Source: Amaranthus tricolor
Lineage: Eukaryota; Streptophyta; Magnoliopsida; Caryophyllales; Amaranthaceae
Length of the DNA: 64,000 bases
NCBI RefSeq assembly: GCF_026212465.1
Contig: NC_080056.1
Coordinates: 17,549,606 to 17,613,605 of the forward strand
Direction of reading: 5' to 3'
Shown: in pieces, positions 38,001 through 54,335 of the stretch
How the letters are laid out: every line of letters begins with the position of its first letter
Position numbering within the stretch: position 1 is the first letter of the stretch
Notes under the pieces: model-generated
What the model was told of the DNA's origin: nothing
Databases searched by the model: none
What the model saw: the letters and a program-made list of their open reading frames with translations, nothing else
Made by a program: the position numbers and the translations under genes

Positions 38001-38648
38001 AGTATTCAAATATGTGTTTGCAAGAAAGATTGGGATCAAGTGGAGATTCGAACACAAGGACTAAGGAATGATGATGATCAAGACGACGATGATGATCCAT
38101 GGATGATGATGATGGATACATCTGCATCATCGTCAGGAGATGAGTCAGCGGAAGCATCTAACCAACCACATGATGATGACGAAGACGAATAGGATCAATC
38201 CAACAACGATAAATCAACATTCAACAACTATAAATAAAAGGTATGACAAAGAACTACGTGGGCTTTGATTCCTTCGGGATACGTAGGCAGCTTAGTATTC
38301 CTTTGGGTACTAGGTTCAAGTCCATTTTCTCCCTTTTTTTATTAATCATCTTTATCGACAACTTGACATGCAATGAATTTCGCTAATAATCAAGTAATCA
38401 TCAAAGGTACGAACGCAATATTATAGTATTTTTTTATTATATAAATATTTAAAGAAAAAATAAAAATGGAACCGATGGTCCAACCCGCCCGTCCCGTGAG
38501 TTGGAACCGCCGGAACCGCCTCATGAACCGCCAAGAAACCGTTTGGAACCGCCCGGAACCGGAACCGGAACCGTTCGCGATAGGTTCCAAATGGAACCGG
38601 AACCGGGTGGAACCGGAACCGGACCAACCCGGACCGTGGCCATGCCTA
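35032..38648 (+). mobile_element. hAT transposon, full-length copy 1
   Basis: A 3617-bp element with 15-bp inverted ends TAGGCATGGCCACGG / CCGTGGCCATGCCTA and a perfect 8-bp TSD ATCTTGTT (35024-35031, 38649-38656). Both subterminal regions are packed with GGAACC/CCGGAA hexamer repeats, which probably bind transposase. The interior encodes a BED-finger hAT transposase in three exons. It sits about 235 bp downstream of the candidate last exon of the response-regulator gene. A second copy lies at 54336-58177. Confidence 0.96.
35581..38192 (+). CDS. hAT transposase, copy 1 (start codon apparently lost)
   Basis: Cut-and-paste transposase of the hAT superfamily. Exon 1 runs from about 35593 to 35931 (Lys/Ser- and Glu/Gln-rich). 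Exon 2 runs from about 36025 to 36207 and starts the BED finger (HVWSYFT, FLCTCQIC). An 87-bp intron at 36208-36294 is in frame. Exon 3, 36295-38192, completes the finger (FNKHLAKKHG), then gives the RNase-H-like core (SITTDIWSAPP first Asp; NDNATANIK) and the C-terminal dimerisation domain (ILEWWKEKSVKFPILSRIAK, IASESAF). The frame is open to TAG at 38190. The ATG seen in copy 2 is ATT here (35580-35582), and no other in-frame ATG occurs in exon 1. Translation might begin at ATG 36060, which keeps the finger but drops about 120 residues. Confidence 0.85.
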
Positions 38649-38666
38649 ATCTTGTTAAATATCAAA

Positions 38667-38868
38667 AAGGGAAATTATCAATGGTACCCGTGAGTCTTGA
38701 CACTTTATCAATGGTAACCCTAAGTTCTTTTATTATCAATGGTACCCTCGTACTATTGAGCGTTTTACAACCGTAACTTTTTATTATTTTTCCGTTCAAA
38801 ATCGTCCAAAACCGTTAATTTTTTTTCTTTTTCTTTTATTTTTCAATTCAAAACATAAAAGAAAGTTA
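38667..38868. mobile_element. Single arm of the foldback MITE family
   Basis: GGAAATTATCAATGGTACCC and the following 180 bp match the arms of the element at 28749-29037. The second arm is missing, apart from a short inverted AAAAGAAAGTTA. It lies 10 bp beyond the hAT target duplication. Confidence 0.6.
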
Positions 38869-39135
38869 CACGAGGGACATGCAATGAGAATACTGGTTGC
38901 ATTATTATTTTCAAAATGATCGTGATAGGCTTGGGACCACAAAACATGTTGCACTATTTAGAACACTCGACAACACCAGATTCCGTTACAAGTCAAAAAA
39001 TTGGCGATCATTTTTTATCATCACACAAGTTTGTCGCAAAATCAGATAGAGTGACGACAAAAAAATGGTCGTCGCAAATGTGATGAAGTATAGTCCGTCG
39101 CAGATTCGCCATCGCTACACTGTTTTGTTGTAGTA
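38869..39135. mobile_element. CACTA-like transposon end (reverse)
   Basis: The segment ends TTTTGTTGTAGT at 39134, complement of a CACTACAACAAAA-type terminus. It contains repeated GTCGTCGCAAATG / CGACGAC / CCGTCGCAGATTCGCC subterminal motifs. The other end is absent. Confidence 0.45.
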
Positions 39136-39209
39136 AAAGTACCACAAACATAAAAAAATATAAATAAAAAATAAAAAATAAAAAAAAGAAGCCCAAAAAA
39201 TCGAACGGC

Positions 39210-39800
39210 TCACGGGAGCACCTTGGTGAAACATTACTTTAGTTCTTAAGCTTTGCTTGGTGAAACATTACTTTGATTCATAAGCTTTGCTTGGTGAAAC
39301 ACTTTTGTTTCAAAAGGAGGTATTGTTTGATGCATAACTCTATAAATAGAGGTTGCATGCCAAGTGACATTCTATCCCAATTTCATATAATTTATAATTT
39401 CTCTCTTAAGAATACTCTCATTCTTGTTCTTCCTTTCATGAGATAATATTGAGAGAGTAATTAACTCTTAATATCATCAAAGTTCATAATTCACTACAAC
39501 ACTTATATTTACTATTGCAATTTCCTTGTGCTAGGATTTTGTTGTGTAAATTGTATCTCATTGTGACCTTTGTGGGAGAAATATCACAATAGGAAAGTAC
39601 ATGAACGCCTTCTACTCATATCAAGTTTCCAAGCGACTTCTCTGATTGTCGCAACCTTATCTTCATGGTGTCTTTTTGGTGATTTACAAAGTAAGGAGCT
39701 CCATTGCCATCCACATAAAGGAAATACAATTCAGTTTGTTTTATTTGTGTTTGCATTATATTTCCAATAAAGTATCCACCTTGTATGATTTATGAAGGGC
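39210..39800 (+). mobile_element. LTR-like or promoter-like sequence with 34-bp repeats
   Basis: A 34-bp unit starting CTTGGTGAAACATTACTTT is repeated at 39222, 39256 and partly at 39290. The TATA box CTCTATAAATAGAGG follows near 39338, then a C/T-rich leader. This looks like an LTR promoter, but no coding region or second copy is present. Confidence 0.4.
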
Positions 39801-40176
39801 CGCACTGAATTTTTATGTGCTAAGGGTGGCTAAGTGCAAATATATATAAATAGAAAGCCGTTGCTGGTTTATTACAAAAATATAACATCACTACATCTAA
39901 AAAATTTATTTGGTGAAGGAAGTTGCAAATTCCTTGCATACACATTGTTTGAGTCTCTTATTTAGTTTAAGCACTATGCTATCTCTTGAAAAAATAGTTG
40001 TGCTTTGTATTTTTCTTTATAGTCCATTGTATTTGTTAAGTGTAACGTACACACTATAATACTGAAATCTTCATAACATTTTCCGCTGTATTATATTGTA
40101 AAAGTAAGTGTGTCATGCAGATGCAGGCAGTAGGAAAACCTATATCATGAGTTGCTGAGTTGCCCATAAGGAGTTA
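39801..40176. other. Intergenic DNA, nothing recognised
   Basis: AT-rich sequence without recognisable frames. AGTTA (40172-40176) directly precedes the chromovirus LTR. Confidence 0.5.
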
Positions 40177-42472
<2,296 letters not shown>

Positions 42473-42557
42473 GACTACCCGCCTTAAAAAGGTTTTGACC
42501 CCAAAACCACACTTATCATAACACATAACCACAGAACAAGTAAAACGAACTTAATCA

Positions 42558-45500
42558 CTATACACACATACACAGAGCAACCCAAAACATAAATCGTTCG
42601 AAAATCCTATCGCCTTCTACCCCCTTAACGAAGTTACGTCCCCGTAACTTACTAACCTGAGAGAAAAGGTGAGGATACTTCCCTCGCATGGAGTCTTCCG
42701 TCTCCCAGGTTGCCTCTTGTGAGCGGTGATTGGACCATAATACTTTAACCATGGTGATATCCCTCCGACGAGTACTACGGACCTTCTTATCCAATATCCG
42801 GACAGGCTGTTCCTCATAGGTTAGGCTCTCATCAAGTTCTAACGGCTCTGGATCTAATACATGAGAAGAGGCTGCGACGTAACGCTTCAACTGAGAAATG
42901 TGAAAAACGTCGTGCACCTTACCCAGAGCATTAGGCAATGCTAACCGATAGGCTAACTTCCCTACTTTCTCCACAATGTCATAAGGACCTATGAAACGTG
43001 GGCTTAACTTTCTACGAGCACCAAAGCGAACTACTCCTTTCATTGGAGACACACGAAGTAGAACCTTGTCACCCGCTTCAAATTCATCAGGCCAACGTCG
43101 GAGATCGTTGTACGATTTTTGTATATCTTGGGCTGCTTTCATTTTCTCGCGAATTAACTTTACTTGTTCAGTCATTTGAACAAGCATATCAGGTCCTAAG
43201 GTGACAGATTCAGTAAAATCATCCCAGCATACAGGACTACGGCACTTACGACCATAAAGTGCTTCAAACGGAGCCATTTGAATCATAGCTTGGTAACTGT
43301 TATTAGAAGAGAACTCTACCAAATCCAAATGTTCATCCCATGAACCTTACCATTCCATGGCTACGGCTCTCAACATGTCCTCCAGTATTTGATTGACGCG
43401 TTCCGTCTGACCATTGGTCATTGGGTGGAAGGACGTACTATGAAGAAGGGTGGTCCCCAACGCTTGTTGTAGTGATTTCCAGAAATGTGACAAATATTGA
43501 GTATCCCGATCAGAAACAATAGTACGAGGTATTCCATGATAGCGAATGACGTACTTAATATAAGCACAAGCAAGTTGTTCCATATCCCACTTAAAATTCA
43601 TTGGAATAAACCTTGCCGACTTAGTAAGTCTGTCCACGATAACCCAAAGAGTATCATTACCGGCTCTTGTTCGAGGCAAACCCAACACAAAGTCCATGGA
43701 AATGTCGTCCCACTTCCATACTGGAATTTCTAGAGGTTGTAATAATCCGGCAGGTCTCATATGCTCACTCTTGACCTTTTGACACGTTAAGCACTTAGCA
43801 ACTAATTCTGCAATATTCTTTTTCATACCCGACCACCAAAACATGCATTTTAAATCTTGATGCATCTTGTCTCCACCAGGATGAACTGAGTATCTAGAAT
43901 TATGAGCTTCGTTCAATAATTTTTCCTTCAAAGAGTCACACCCATTCGGTACACACGACCGTCCTTTAAAACGAAGACTACCATCCTCATGAATCGTAAA
44001 ACCGTCAGCTCTCCCTTCACTGATCTGCTCCCGAAGTTTAATGAACTTGGGGTCTTCCAGTTGCTTAGCCATAATCTCTTCGAAAAATGTAGGTTGAATG
44101 GACAATGCACTCAACTTGGCTTCCAACTCCCCTTCTTGAATTATATCTAAGCTCATTCTCTCAAACTCCTTACACAATTCCTCAGAGGTTATTAATGCTG
44201 AGACTGAGTGCCTCGATTTTCTGCTCAAAGCATCAGCGACCACATTCGCACGGCCTTCATGATAAGCAATCTCCAAGTCATAATCACTGATAAGTTCTAA
44301 CCAACGTCGTTGGCGCAAATTCCACTCGGATTGAGTGAACAAAAATTGCAAACTTTTATGGTCCGTGAAGATCTTGCATTTGACACCATAGAGATAATAA
44401 CGCCAGATTTTTAATGCAAAAACCACAGCCGCTAATTCCAAGTCATGTGTTGGATAATTCACCTCATGAGTCTTCAGCTGATGCGAAGCATACGGCACTA
44501 CTTTCTTATCTTGCATTAAAACACAACCTAATCCATGTTTGGAAACATCACTGTAGACGGAATATTCCAAAGATGGATCAGGTAAGGTCAACACTGGAGC
44601 TGTAGTTAATTTCTCCTTCAACAACTGAAATGCCTTCTCACACTCCTCAGTCCATTCGAACTTCTGCTCCTTCTTCATCAAGGATGTTAGCGGACGACCG
44701 ACATGAAAAAAAAAATCCTTCAAAAAACGACGATAATACCCTACCAAACCTAAGAAACTTCGAATATCCGTAACATTTCGGGGTGTAGACCAGTCCCGAA
44801 CAGCTGCTACTTTTGCTGGATCAACGGAAATTCCTTCCTTAGAAACAATGTGACCTAGAAAAGCCACTTGCTCTAACCAAAATTCACACTTCGATAACTT
44901 AGCATACAACTGATTCTCTCGCAGAATCTGCAAGACTATCCTTAAATGTTCTCGATGTTCTTCTGGGCTCTTAGAATACACCAAGATATCATCAATGAAC
45001 ACCACCACACATTTATCGAGATACGCGTTGAAAACCCGATTCATCAATCCCATAAACGCCGCCGGTGCGTTGGTCAACCCAAAAGGCATCACGGTGAATT
45101 CAAAGTGTCCATATCTGGTTCTAAAAGATGATTTACTAATATCCTCCCCCTTAATACGTAACTGATGATACCCTGACCGCAGATCAATCTTGGAAAAGAC
45201 TCATGCCCCTTGTAACTGATCAAAAAGCTCATCGATCCGTGGTAATGGGTACTTATTCTTAACAGTGACCTTATTAAGTTCTCTGTAATCAATGCAGAGA
45301 CGCATCGTTCCGTCCTTTTTCCTTACAAACAACAACGGAGCTCCCTAGGGTGACACACTGGGTCTTATATAACCCTTCTCTAACAACTCCTCCAATTGGA
45401 CTTTCAATTCTTCCATCTCCCTTTGAGCCATTCGGTAAGGAGCTTTTGAAATTGGCCCTGTCCCAGGGATTAAGTCAATCGAAAAGTCCACGTCCCTTCT

Positions 45501-45812
45501 TGGCGGCATACCAGGAAGTTCTTCTGGAAAAACATCCTTAAAATCACAGACCACCGGAATGTTCTCAAGTCGCACCTCCCGCTCCTTCACCTTACTTATA
45601 CTACACAGAAACCACGGTTGCCCTTGCTTGATTAACTTCCTGACCTTCAATGACGATACGATTTTTACCTTGGGTCCTTGGAAAGCTTTCTATATTTAAC
45701 TTTCTCTCCTCGGGGTCCGCTTAGCGTTACAGATTGCCCCTCACAGTCTATTACTACCTTATATCTACCCAACCAATCCATCCCAAGGATTACATCTAGA
45801 CCTTCCATTTCC
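42558..45812 (-). pseudogene. Chromovirus pol: reverse transcriptase, RNase H, integrase, chromodomain
   Basis: All segments share one - strand frame broken by stops. Reverse transcriptase starts near 45400 (PYRMAQREMEEL) and includes [23 protein letters not shown] and [11 protein letters not shown]. RNase H follows ([27 protein letters not shown]). Next comes integrase: an HHCC-like segment ending [11 protein letters not shown], then [25 protein letters not shown] and [14 protein letters not shown], then the GPY region. Last is a Tekay-type chromodomain (VRILDKKVRSTRRRDITMVK, VLWSNHRSQEATWE). In-frame stops are visible near 43344, 45200 and 45343, and a frameshift near 45812 separates it from protease. 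Catalytic YxDD is present as FIDD. The element cannot make its own enzymes. Confidence 0.93.
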
Positions 45813-46056
45813 AAAGAAACAAATCACTCGAGAATTTTGTTTTTCCTATATTGACCGACACCCCACAAAATAATATACTACAATGAAAGGTCTCTCCGGA
45901 AGGGATAGCGACTGAGAAAGATGTTTTCTCGGGATTTTCCAATCCTAATTCTTTAATTCTAGACTTAGAAATAAACGAGTACGATGCACCAGAATCAAAA
46001 AGAACTTTAACAGACTTTGAATTGATGCAAAAAGTACCTGTGACCACATCGGACAC
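45796..46056 (-). pseudogene. Chromovirus aspartic protease
   Basis: On the - strand the segment VKVLFDSGASYSFIS carries the DSGA catalytic motif, followed by a retropepsin-like domain to SSDLF. A one-base shift near 45812 throws it out of frame with the adjoining LDVILGMDWL segment of pol. Gag-side continuity is also broken. Confidence 0.85.
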
Positions 46057-47343
46057 TTGTGCTGCTTCCCTAGCGTTAACTACTGATAATCTGTCATTAT
46101 TTTGAAAGACTGGGGTAGCACCTTCTTGACTACCTCTTGTCCAGGAAGGTTCTCATTCCTAGCAATCCCTTGAGGTTGCTGAATTCCGGAATGATTTCTT
46201 TAAAACCTAAGGTTTGAGACACCCCCAGGGTTTCTACCAAAACAAACACCATTTTGATTTCCATTTCCCGTGTCATTGCCACTCCGACCATTACCGAAGC
46301 GTTGTTGTGGAAAACCTCTGTGATTCCCCCCTTGAGGTTCTTGTTGTCCCAATCGAAAATAACACTCATACATTCTATGACCCGATTTATCAAAGTATGA
46401 ACAGTCCACTAATGCTCCCCGAAAATCTCTCCCTGGATGATTTTTCTGGCATCTCTTACAGTTATAAATTCTTTCCTTTCCATTACGGTCATAAAGTGGT
46501 TTCTGTACCCTGGCCTCAGATATCGAACCTCTCCCACCTTTACTTGACTGTCCTGGCTAGTACACTTTTTCTTGATAACCCCATAGGTTTTGTGTTTCTT
46601 AAAATGGTTTTGTGCATGATTACTCCTGCTCTCTGCATTCTGGAACATAGGCTCCCTCCTTTTGTCCCCACTATGGGCCAACTTCTCCTGCTCCTTCCTA
46701 ATAACATTTCCGATCTAGGCTGCCCTCTTATATAACTGGTCTGAAGTATCGTACCTATCGATCTCAATGTGTTTTTGAATCTCGTACGATAAACCCAATT
46801 CGAAGCGTTGCATTTTCTTTATTTCATTCGGGACGTCCTCAAGGCAAAACTTCAGAAATTTCGTAAATTTCTGATAATATGCATGCACTGTTAAATTCCC
46901 CATTTCAAACCTAGCAAACTCATTTGACTTATCTGTCCTCACGTGAGGGGGGGTAGAATTGATCCCTTAACGCTCCCTTAAAACGTTCCCAGCTTAATTC
47001 ACCATCATTCTCCTCTATCAGCCTCGCCTTACTATGTGTCCATCAGTAGTCATCATCTTCGGCCAGATAAAATGCAGCCTGGTCGACCATAAATTCCGCG
47101 GGACATCGAACTACACTAAAGAGTTTGTCAAACTCTCGAAGCCAGTTTTCCAGCGCAGAAGGTTGTCCTTTCCCATCATAAGTAAAGGGCTTACTCTGGG
47201 CTATACTCTTACTAATCGATGAAGCCCTCTCTTCCAAGAATTTTTGTCTGGGGTTTCTTGTACCAACTAGGGCTTTCACTAGGTTCCGAAGTACACGGTC
47301 AGAATCACCTCTATTTCCGTTCTTTCTCAAGAATGGAGGCATG
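46057..47343 (-). pseudogene. Chromovirus gag (frameshifted)
   Basis: It starts MPPFLRKNGNRGD at 47343. The retrotransposon gag core is visible as PSALENWLREFDKLFSVV, then WERFKGALRDQFYPP, then FLKFCLEDVPNEIKKMQRFE in different frames. A degenerate zinc knuckle (CSYFDKSGHRMYEC) lies near 46400. At least three frame changes and several stops are present, so capsid protein cannot be made. Confidence 0.85.
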
Positions 47344-47402
47344 ATGGAAGGTATACTACATTTTAATAAACAAGGTATATATAAATATTCTATTTCCATC
47401 AT

Positions 47403-47857
47403 CGAGGTTAAACAAAACTTAGGCTAATATAACTTCTTAGAGATAAGGAAGTCTATCCTAATAGTTGGTAGAATTAAAAAGTTTGGCCTGTTAATCAGCT
47501 CCTAAGCTTCCACCAAATAAAAACAATTATTTTAATTAATTATACTAATGCTCAATATTCAAAACATTTCAAAATTCATGATATATCAAACTTCACAAAT
47601 TCAGCTAATGAGAAAAGGTTATAAATAATTAAACAGAAAATCAAGATGATACTATAATTCAACCCGCATACTCTGCCATAACATATTATTAAATTCCAAA
47701 ATACTTGGGTACAAAATCCCAAATAATCACCGTTCTTCGAAACCATATTGTCAAAACAAAACAGAAGAAACTTCTCGACAGAATATCCATACATCATTAT
47801 TAGCGTGAAAATAGTCATATAAAATCATAAGCATAAATACTACAATCAAAAGCAAGA
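47403..47857. other. Spacer between the upstream ORF and gag of the chromovirus
   Basis: AT-rich DNA within the element. The hydrophobic frame 47576-47818 lacks any recognisable domain and is probably chance. Confidence 0.5.
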
Positions 47858-48631
47858 TCATATAGTAAAAGGCGATGCATCCATACGGTCCCGATCTTCC
47901 TCATATAAGTCAGGGTCAAAATCAGCATCCCCGGAGTCGTCACTGGATGTGCTATCAGAATCAGTGGGTGTCTCTGTGGGTAGGGAGTCACTCATATCTA
48001 GTTGTTTCTCAGAATCTGAAAGCTCAACAATTTCTGGTTCGGGTAATATTTCTTCCCACATTGTAATATCACTATCACTCTCGCTCATAATATCTTCCCT
48101 ATCAGCTGCTTCTACCTCCATATCAGCATTATATCCCCCTTCCGCACTATCCTCATAAAACTCTTCAGCCTCCTCCTCGGAATTTCCTCAAGTATTTTCC
48201 TCCAGACCTTCTTCGGGAACTTCCTCGGGATCTTCCTTATCAAAATCTATCTACAAAACTGAGTTAGGGTCGACCACTAGAGCATCCTCCTCAACAATCT
48301 CATCCCTTGCCCCACTAGCCTCAGCATTCTTACATCTCTCATTGTCTACAACATCCATTCCTCTATCCCATCTATCAAACTCTCGCTCCAATTGAGCAAT
48401 TCTCTCATTCAAATCAGCAATTTCCTCAGCTATTATTCCCTCATAAACTTGTTGAGACTTTTTATAGATCATCTCCATCCTGCGCTTATAATCTAGCTCA
48501 CTTTCTCCTTCTTTCTTGTCCTAAATTTTTAATGTTTCTATCACTGCCCAGACTGGTACATTTACTAAGGCTCTACATGGTTCTTCTAGGGTACTACTTT
48601 CCCCTTCAACAGGACTTTTTCCTTTATCCAT
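47858..48631 (-). pseudogene. Extra acidic ORF upstream of gag in the chromovirus
   Basis: A single - strand frame of 258 codons runs from ATG 48631 (MDKGKSPVEGESST) to a stop at 47858. It is interrupted only by three in-frame stops near 48523, 48253 and 48190. The middle (AEEIADLNERIAQLEREFD) has coiled-coil-like heptads. The C-terminal half is extremely rich in Asp, Glu and Ser (SDSDSTSSDDSGDADFDPD type sequence). It lies between the primer-binding site and gag, on the same strand as pol. I recognise no family. Conservation of one frame across three stops suggests a once-functional protein of about 257 residues. It could be an additional structural or chromatin-related protein, but that is speculation. 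Confidence 0.6.
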
Positions 48632-48885
48632 GACAGCTAAAAAAAATGTTCGTAATCCATGACTCACGAATGAAAGAAAGAGCAAAGGAACAATCAATTT
48701 CCAAGCTCAAATAATATCATAATTCATCAACAAAATATCTAACAAGCACACAACAAAATTATCCTTAACATCATGCTTAAAGACACCAAGAAAAACACAT
48801 CATATCCCCTTAATGTCTACCCCTTTACTCTCGTCATCATTTTTTTTTTGCGTTAGTCTATCAATTTAGATAAATAACACTAAAT

Positions 48886-48908
48886 AAAACTCCCGCTCTG
48901 ATACAAAT
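48886..48908 (-). other. Primer-binding site of the chromovirus
   Basis: On the - strand, directly after the LTR end TGTTACA, the sequence ATTTGTATCAGAGCGGGAG resembles the initiator-Met tRNA site TGGTATCAGAGC with one or two changes. It fixes the right LTR as the 5' LTR. Confidence 0.75.
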
Positions 48909-51256
<2,348 letters not shown>

Positions 51257-51764
51257 GACTACCCGCCTTAAAAAGGTTTTGACCCCAAAACCACACTTAT
51301 CATAACACATAACCACAAAACAAGTAAAACGAACTTAATCACTATACACACATACACAAAGCAACCCAAAACATAAATCTCACGAAAATCCTATCGCCTT
51401 CTACCCCCCTTAACGAAGTTACGTCCCCGTAACTTCTCTCGCATGGAGTCTTCCGTCTCCCAGGTTGCCTCTTGTGAGCGGTTATTGGACCATAATACTT
51501 TAACCATGGTGATATCCCTCCGACGAGTACTACGGACCTTCTTATCCAATATCCGGACAGGCTGTTCCTCATAGGTTAGGCTCTCATCAAGTTCTAACGG
51601 CTCTGGATCTAATACATGAGAAGAGGCTGCGACGTAATGCTTCATTTGAGAAATGTGAAAAACGTCGTGCACCTTACCCAGAGCATTAGGCAATGCTAAC
51701 CGATAGGCTAACTTCCCTACTTTCTCCACAATGTCATAAGGACCTATGAAACGTGGGCTTAACT
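51257..51764 (-). pseudogene. Partial second chromovirus copy (integrase C-terminus, chromodomain)
   Basis: It repeats the 3' internal sequence of the left copy. On the - strand KVGKLAYRLALPNALGKVHD and the chromodomain SNNRSQEATWETEDSMR are readable. A roughly 50-bp deletion has removed the codons after MRE (near 51435). The sequence ends at 51764 in the middle of the integrase GPY region (HVLGLNF side) and abuts copia RNase H. Confidence 0.88.
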
Positions 51765-54335
51765 TTGACTATCACAATGCACACTTACCTCACACACCTT
51801 ATTGCACATTTCACCAACAAGACCTTTAAGCCATTTTGCCTCCTTGAATGACTCGGCCACGGCAATGTATTCCGCTTCGGTTGTTGAGAGAACAACCACA
51901 TCTTGCAAAGATGATTGACAACTTATCGCCGAACCACCCAAAGTAAACACGAACCCACTTGTGGACTTTCTATTATCTAGATCTCCACCATAATCCGTGT
52001 CACAAAACCCGGTTAGCTCGCTTTAATTCTTCCCATAAATAAGACAAACATTAGAAGTATCTTTTAAATACCTCAATAACCACTTTAGTGCCTCCCAATG
52101 TCCCTTCCCCGGATTAGACATATATCTACTCACCAAACTCACCGCATGAGCAATGTCGGGTCTAGAACATACCATAGCATACATAACACTACCAACGACA
52201 CTAGTGTATGGGATTCTTACCATTTGCTCTTCTTCCACCTTTGTTTGTGGACACAACTTCTTGGATAATTTGAAATGAGAAGCAAGAGGAGTAGACACAC
52301 CTTTAGCGTCATCCATGGAGAAACGTTGCACAACTTTCTCAATGTACTTACTTTGACTAAGGTATAGGATACCCTTAGTTCGATCTCTCATAATCTCCAT
52401 CCCAAGAATCTTCTTGGCTTCACCAAGATCCTTCATATCAAATTCACTTGAAAGCTACTCTTTCAAGCTCTCCACCTTAAACAAAGAACTACATGCTACT
52501 AGCATGTCATCAACATATAAGAGCAAATATAACAAAGATCCATCTTCAAATTTCTTAAGATAGACATAACTATCATAAGAACTTCTAATAAAATCATGTG
52601 AAATCATAAAGGAATCAAACCTTTTGTACCATTGCCTCGGAGATTGCTTCAACCCATACAATGACTTCTTCAATCTACACACATGATTTTCCTTACAGGC
52701 TACCTCAAAACCTTCCGGTTGCTTCATAAAGATTTCTTCTTCAAGTTCATCGTGAAGAAAAGCCGTTTTTGCATCCAATTGATGTAACTCCAAATCCTCC
52801 ATCGCCACCAAAGCAAGCAATGCCCTTATAGAAGAGTGTTTCACCACCGGTGAGAAAACTTCATGAAAATCAACACCCTCAATTTGAGAGTATCCCTTTG
52901 CAACTACCCTTGCTTTGTAGATGGGAGGAATATCACTAGAAGGACCCTCCTTCCTCTTGAATATCCACTTGCACCCAACAATTTTCTTTTTCTTTGGTGC
53001 TTCAACGACATCCCAAGTTCCATTCTTTGCAAGAGACTCCATCTCTTGCTTCATAGCTATCAACCACTTGCTTGAGTCATTTGAGGCCATTGCCTCCTTG
53101 TACGTACTTGGTTCATATAACCCTTCGACTTCGCTAGCAATGTTGAGAGCATATACCACATAATCACACTCTTCAATGTACCTCCTTGGAGCCATGATCT
53201 TCCTTCTTTGCCTAGTTGTGGACAAAGAAGGAGACCTTTGTTGAACATCATCATCATTTTTCTCATCTTCAATATTGGGAGGTTGACCCTCCACTTGCGC
53301 ATCATCATTTACATTATAATCATTGGACTTTTCTATACTAGATACAAGCATGCTATTTTCATCAAAAACATCTCTAGAAACAATTATTCTCTTTGATTCA
53401 TTACACCATATCCTATACCCCTTTACACCCACTCCATATCCCACAAAAATACACTTTCTAGCCCTAGGTTCTAACTTAGCATCATTTACATGAATATAAG
53501 CTGGACAACCAAAGATTTTAAGACTAGAATAATTTACCGGAGTGTTGTACCACACTTCTTGTGGCGACTTGAATTTCAAGGAGGTATGAGGAGAGCGGTT
53601 GATCAAATAACATACCGTAGCCACCGCTTCGGCCCAAAATTGCTTCCCCAAATTTTCTTGTTTTAGCATACACCGAGCCCTCTCCAACAATGTTTTATTC
53701 ATCCTCTCCGCAACGCCATTTTGTTGAGGACGCCCTGCACAAGTTCTATGTCTAACAATGCCTTCATTAGAACAATATTTTAGAAATTTATTATCAACAA
53801 ATTCGAGACCATTATCGGTTCTTAAGGTCTTGATGCTCCTACCGGTTTTCTTTTCAATCATCTTCTTCCATTCCAAGAAGACATCAAAAACTTCATTCTT
53901 ATGTTTTATTAAATAACACCAAACTTTTCTTGAAAAATCATCAATAAAGGTCAATATGTAATTACAACCACTAAGGAAGGGCATTCGTGAAGGCCCCCAC
54001 AAATCGGAATGGACGTAGTCTAAAATTCCCTTAGTGTTGTGAATAGCGGGTTTGAAACTAACTCTCTAGTGTTTCCCATAAACACAATGTTCACAAAAAC
54101 CAAGGTTCCCAAATTTCTTCCCATCAAAAAAACCTTGTTTAGAGAGTTCAAACATACCTCTTTCTCCCATGTGACCCAGCCTCAAATGCCAAAGTTTGGT
54201 GTCATGATCGGACATAGTGCTTGTGGAAATATTTGCTGAGCCAAGGATGGTTGAACCTTGAACAGCATACAAAGTCCCATTCAACTTACCCCTCATCACA
54301 ACTAGTGAACCTCTAGCAACCTTCATAACTCCACC
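51765..54335 (-). pseudogene. Copia pol: integrase, reverse transcriptase, partial RNase H
   Basis: The - strand reads GAG-pre-integrase (KLWHLRLGHMGERGM, about 54200), then a stop at 54066. Integrase and reverse transcriptase follow in one 515-codon frame (54002-52455: IDDFSRKVWCYL, RPQQNGVAERMN, FGCPAYIHV, GCKWIFKRK, LHQLDAKTAFLHDELEEEIF, YVDDMLVACS). A stop at 52455 and another at 52023 break the RNase H part (STTEAEYIAVAE, VHCDSQS), which ends at the junction at 51765. Note Asp in FLHDEL where most copies have Gly. Inactive. Confidence 0.9.

Noticed and set aside
36239..38157. Antisense frames within the hAT transposase (also the + strand frames across 54934-56793)
   Set aside because: They are shadows of the transposase coding sequence, present in both copies because the DNA is similar.
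30658..39135. One CACTA element spanning from 30658 to 39134
   Set aside because: The two termini differ in sequence and orientation context, the span contains unrelated complete elements, and no CACTA transposase was seen. They are treated as separate ends.
47576..47818. Hydrophobic 80-residue frame inside the chromovirus
   Set aside because: AT-rich spacer DNA. No domain, and no support from codon use or neighbouring frames.
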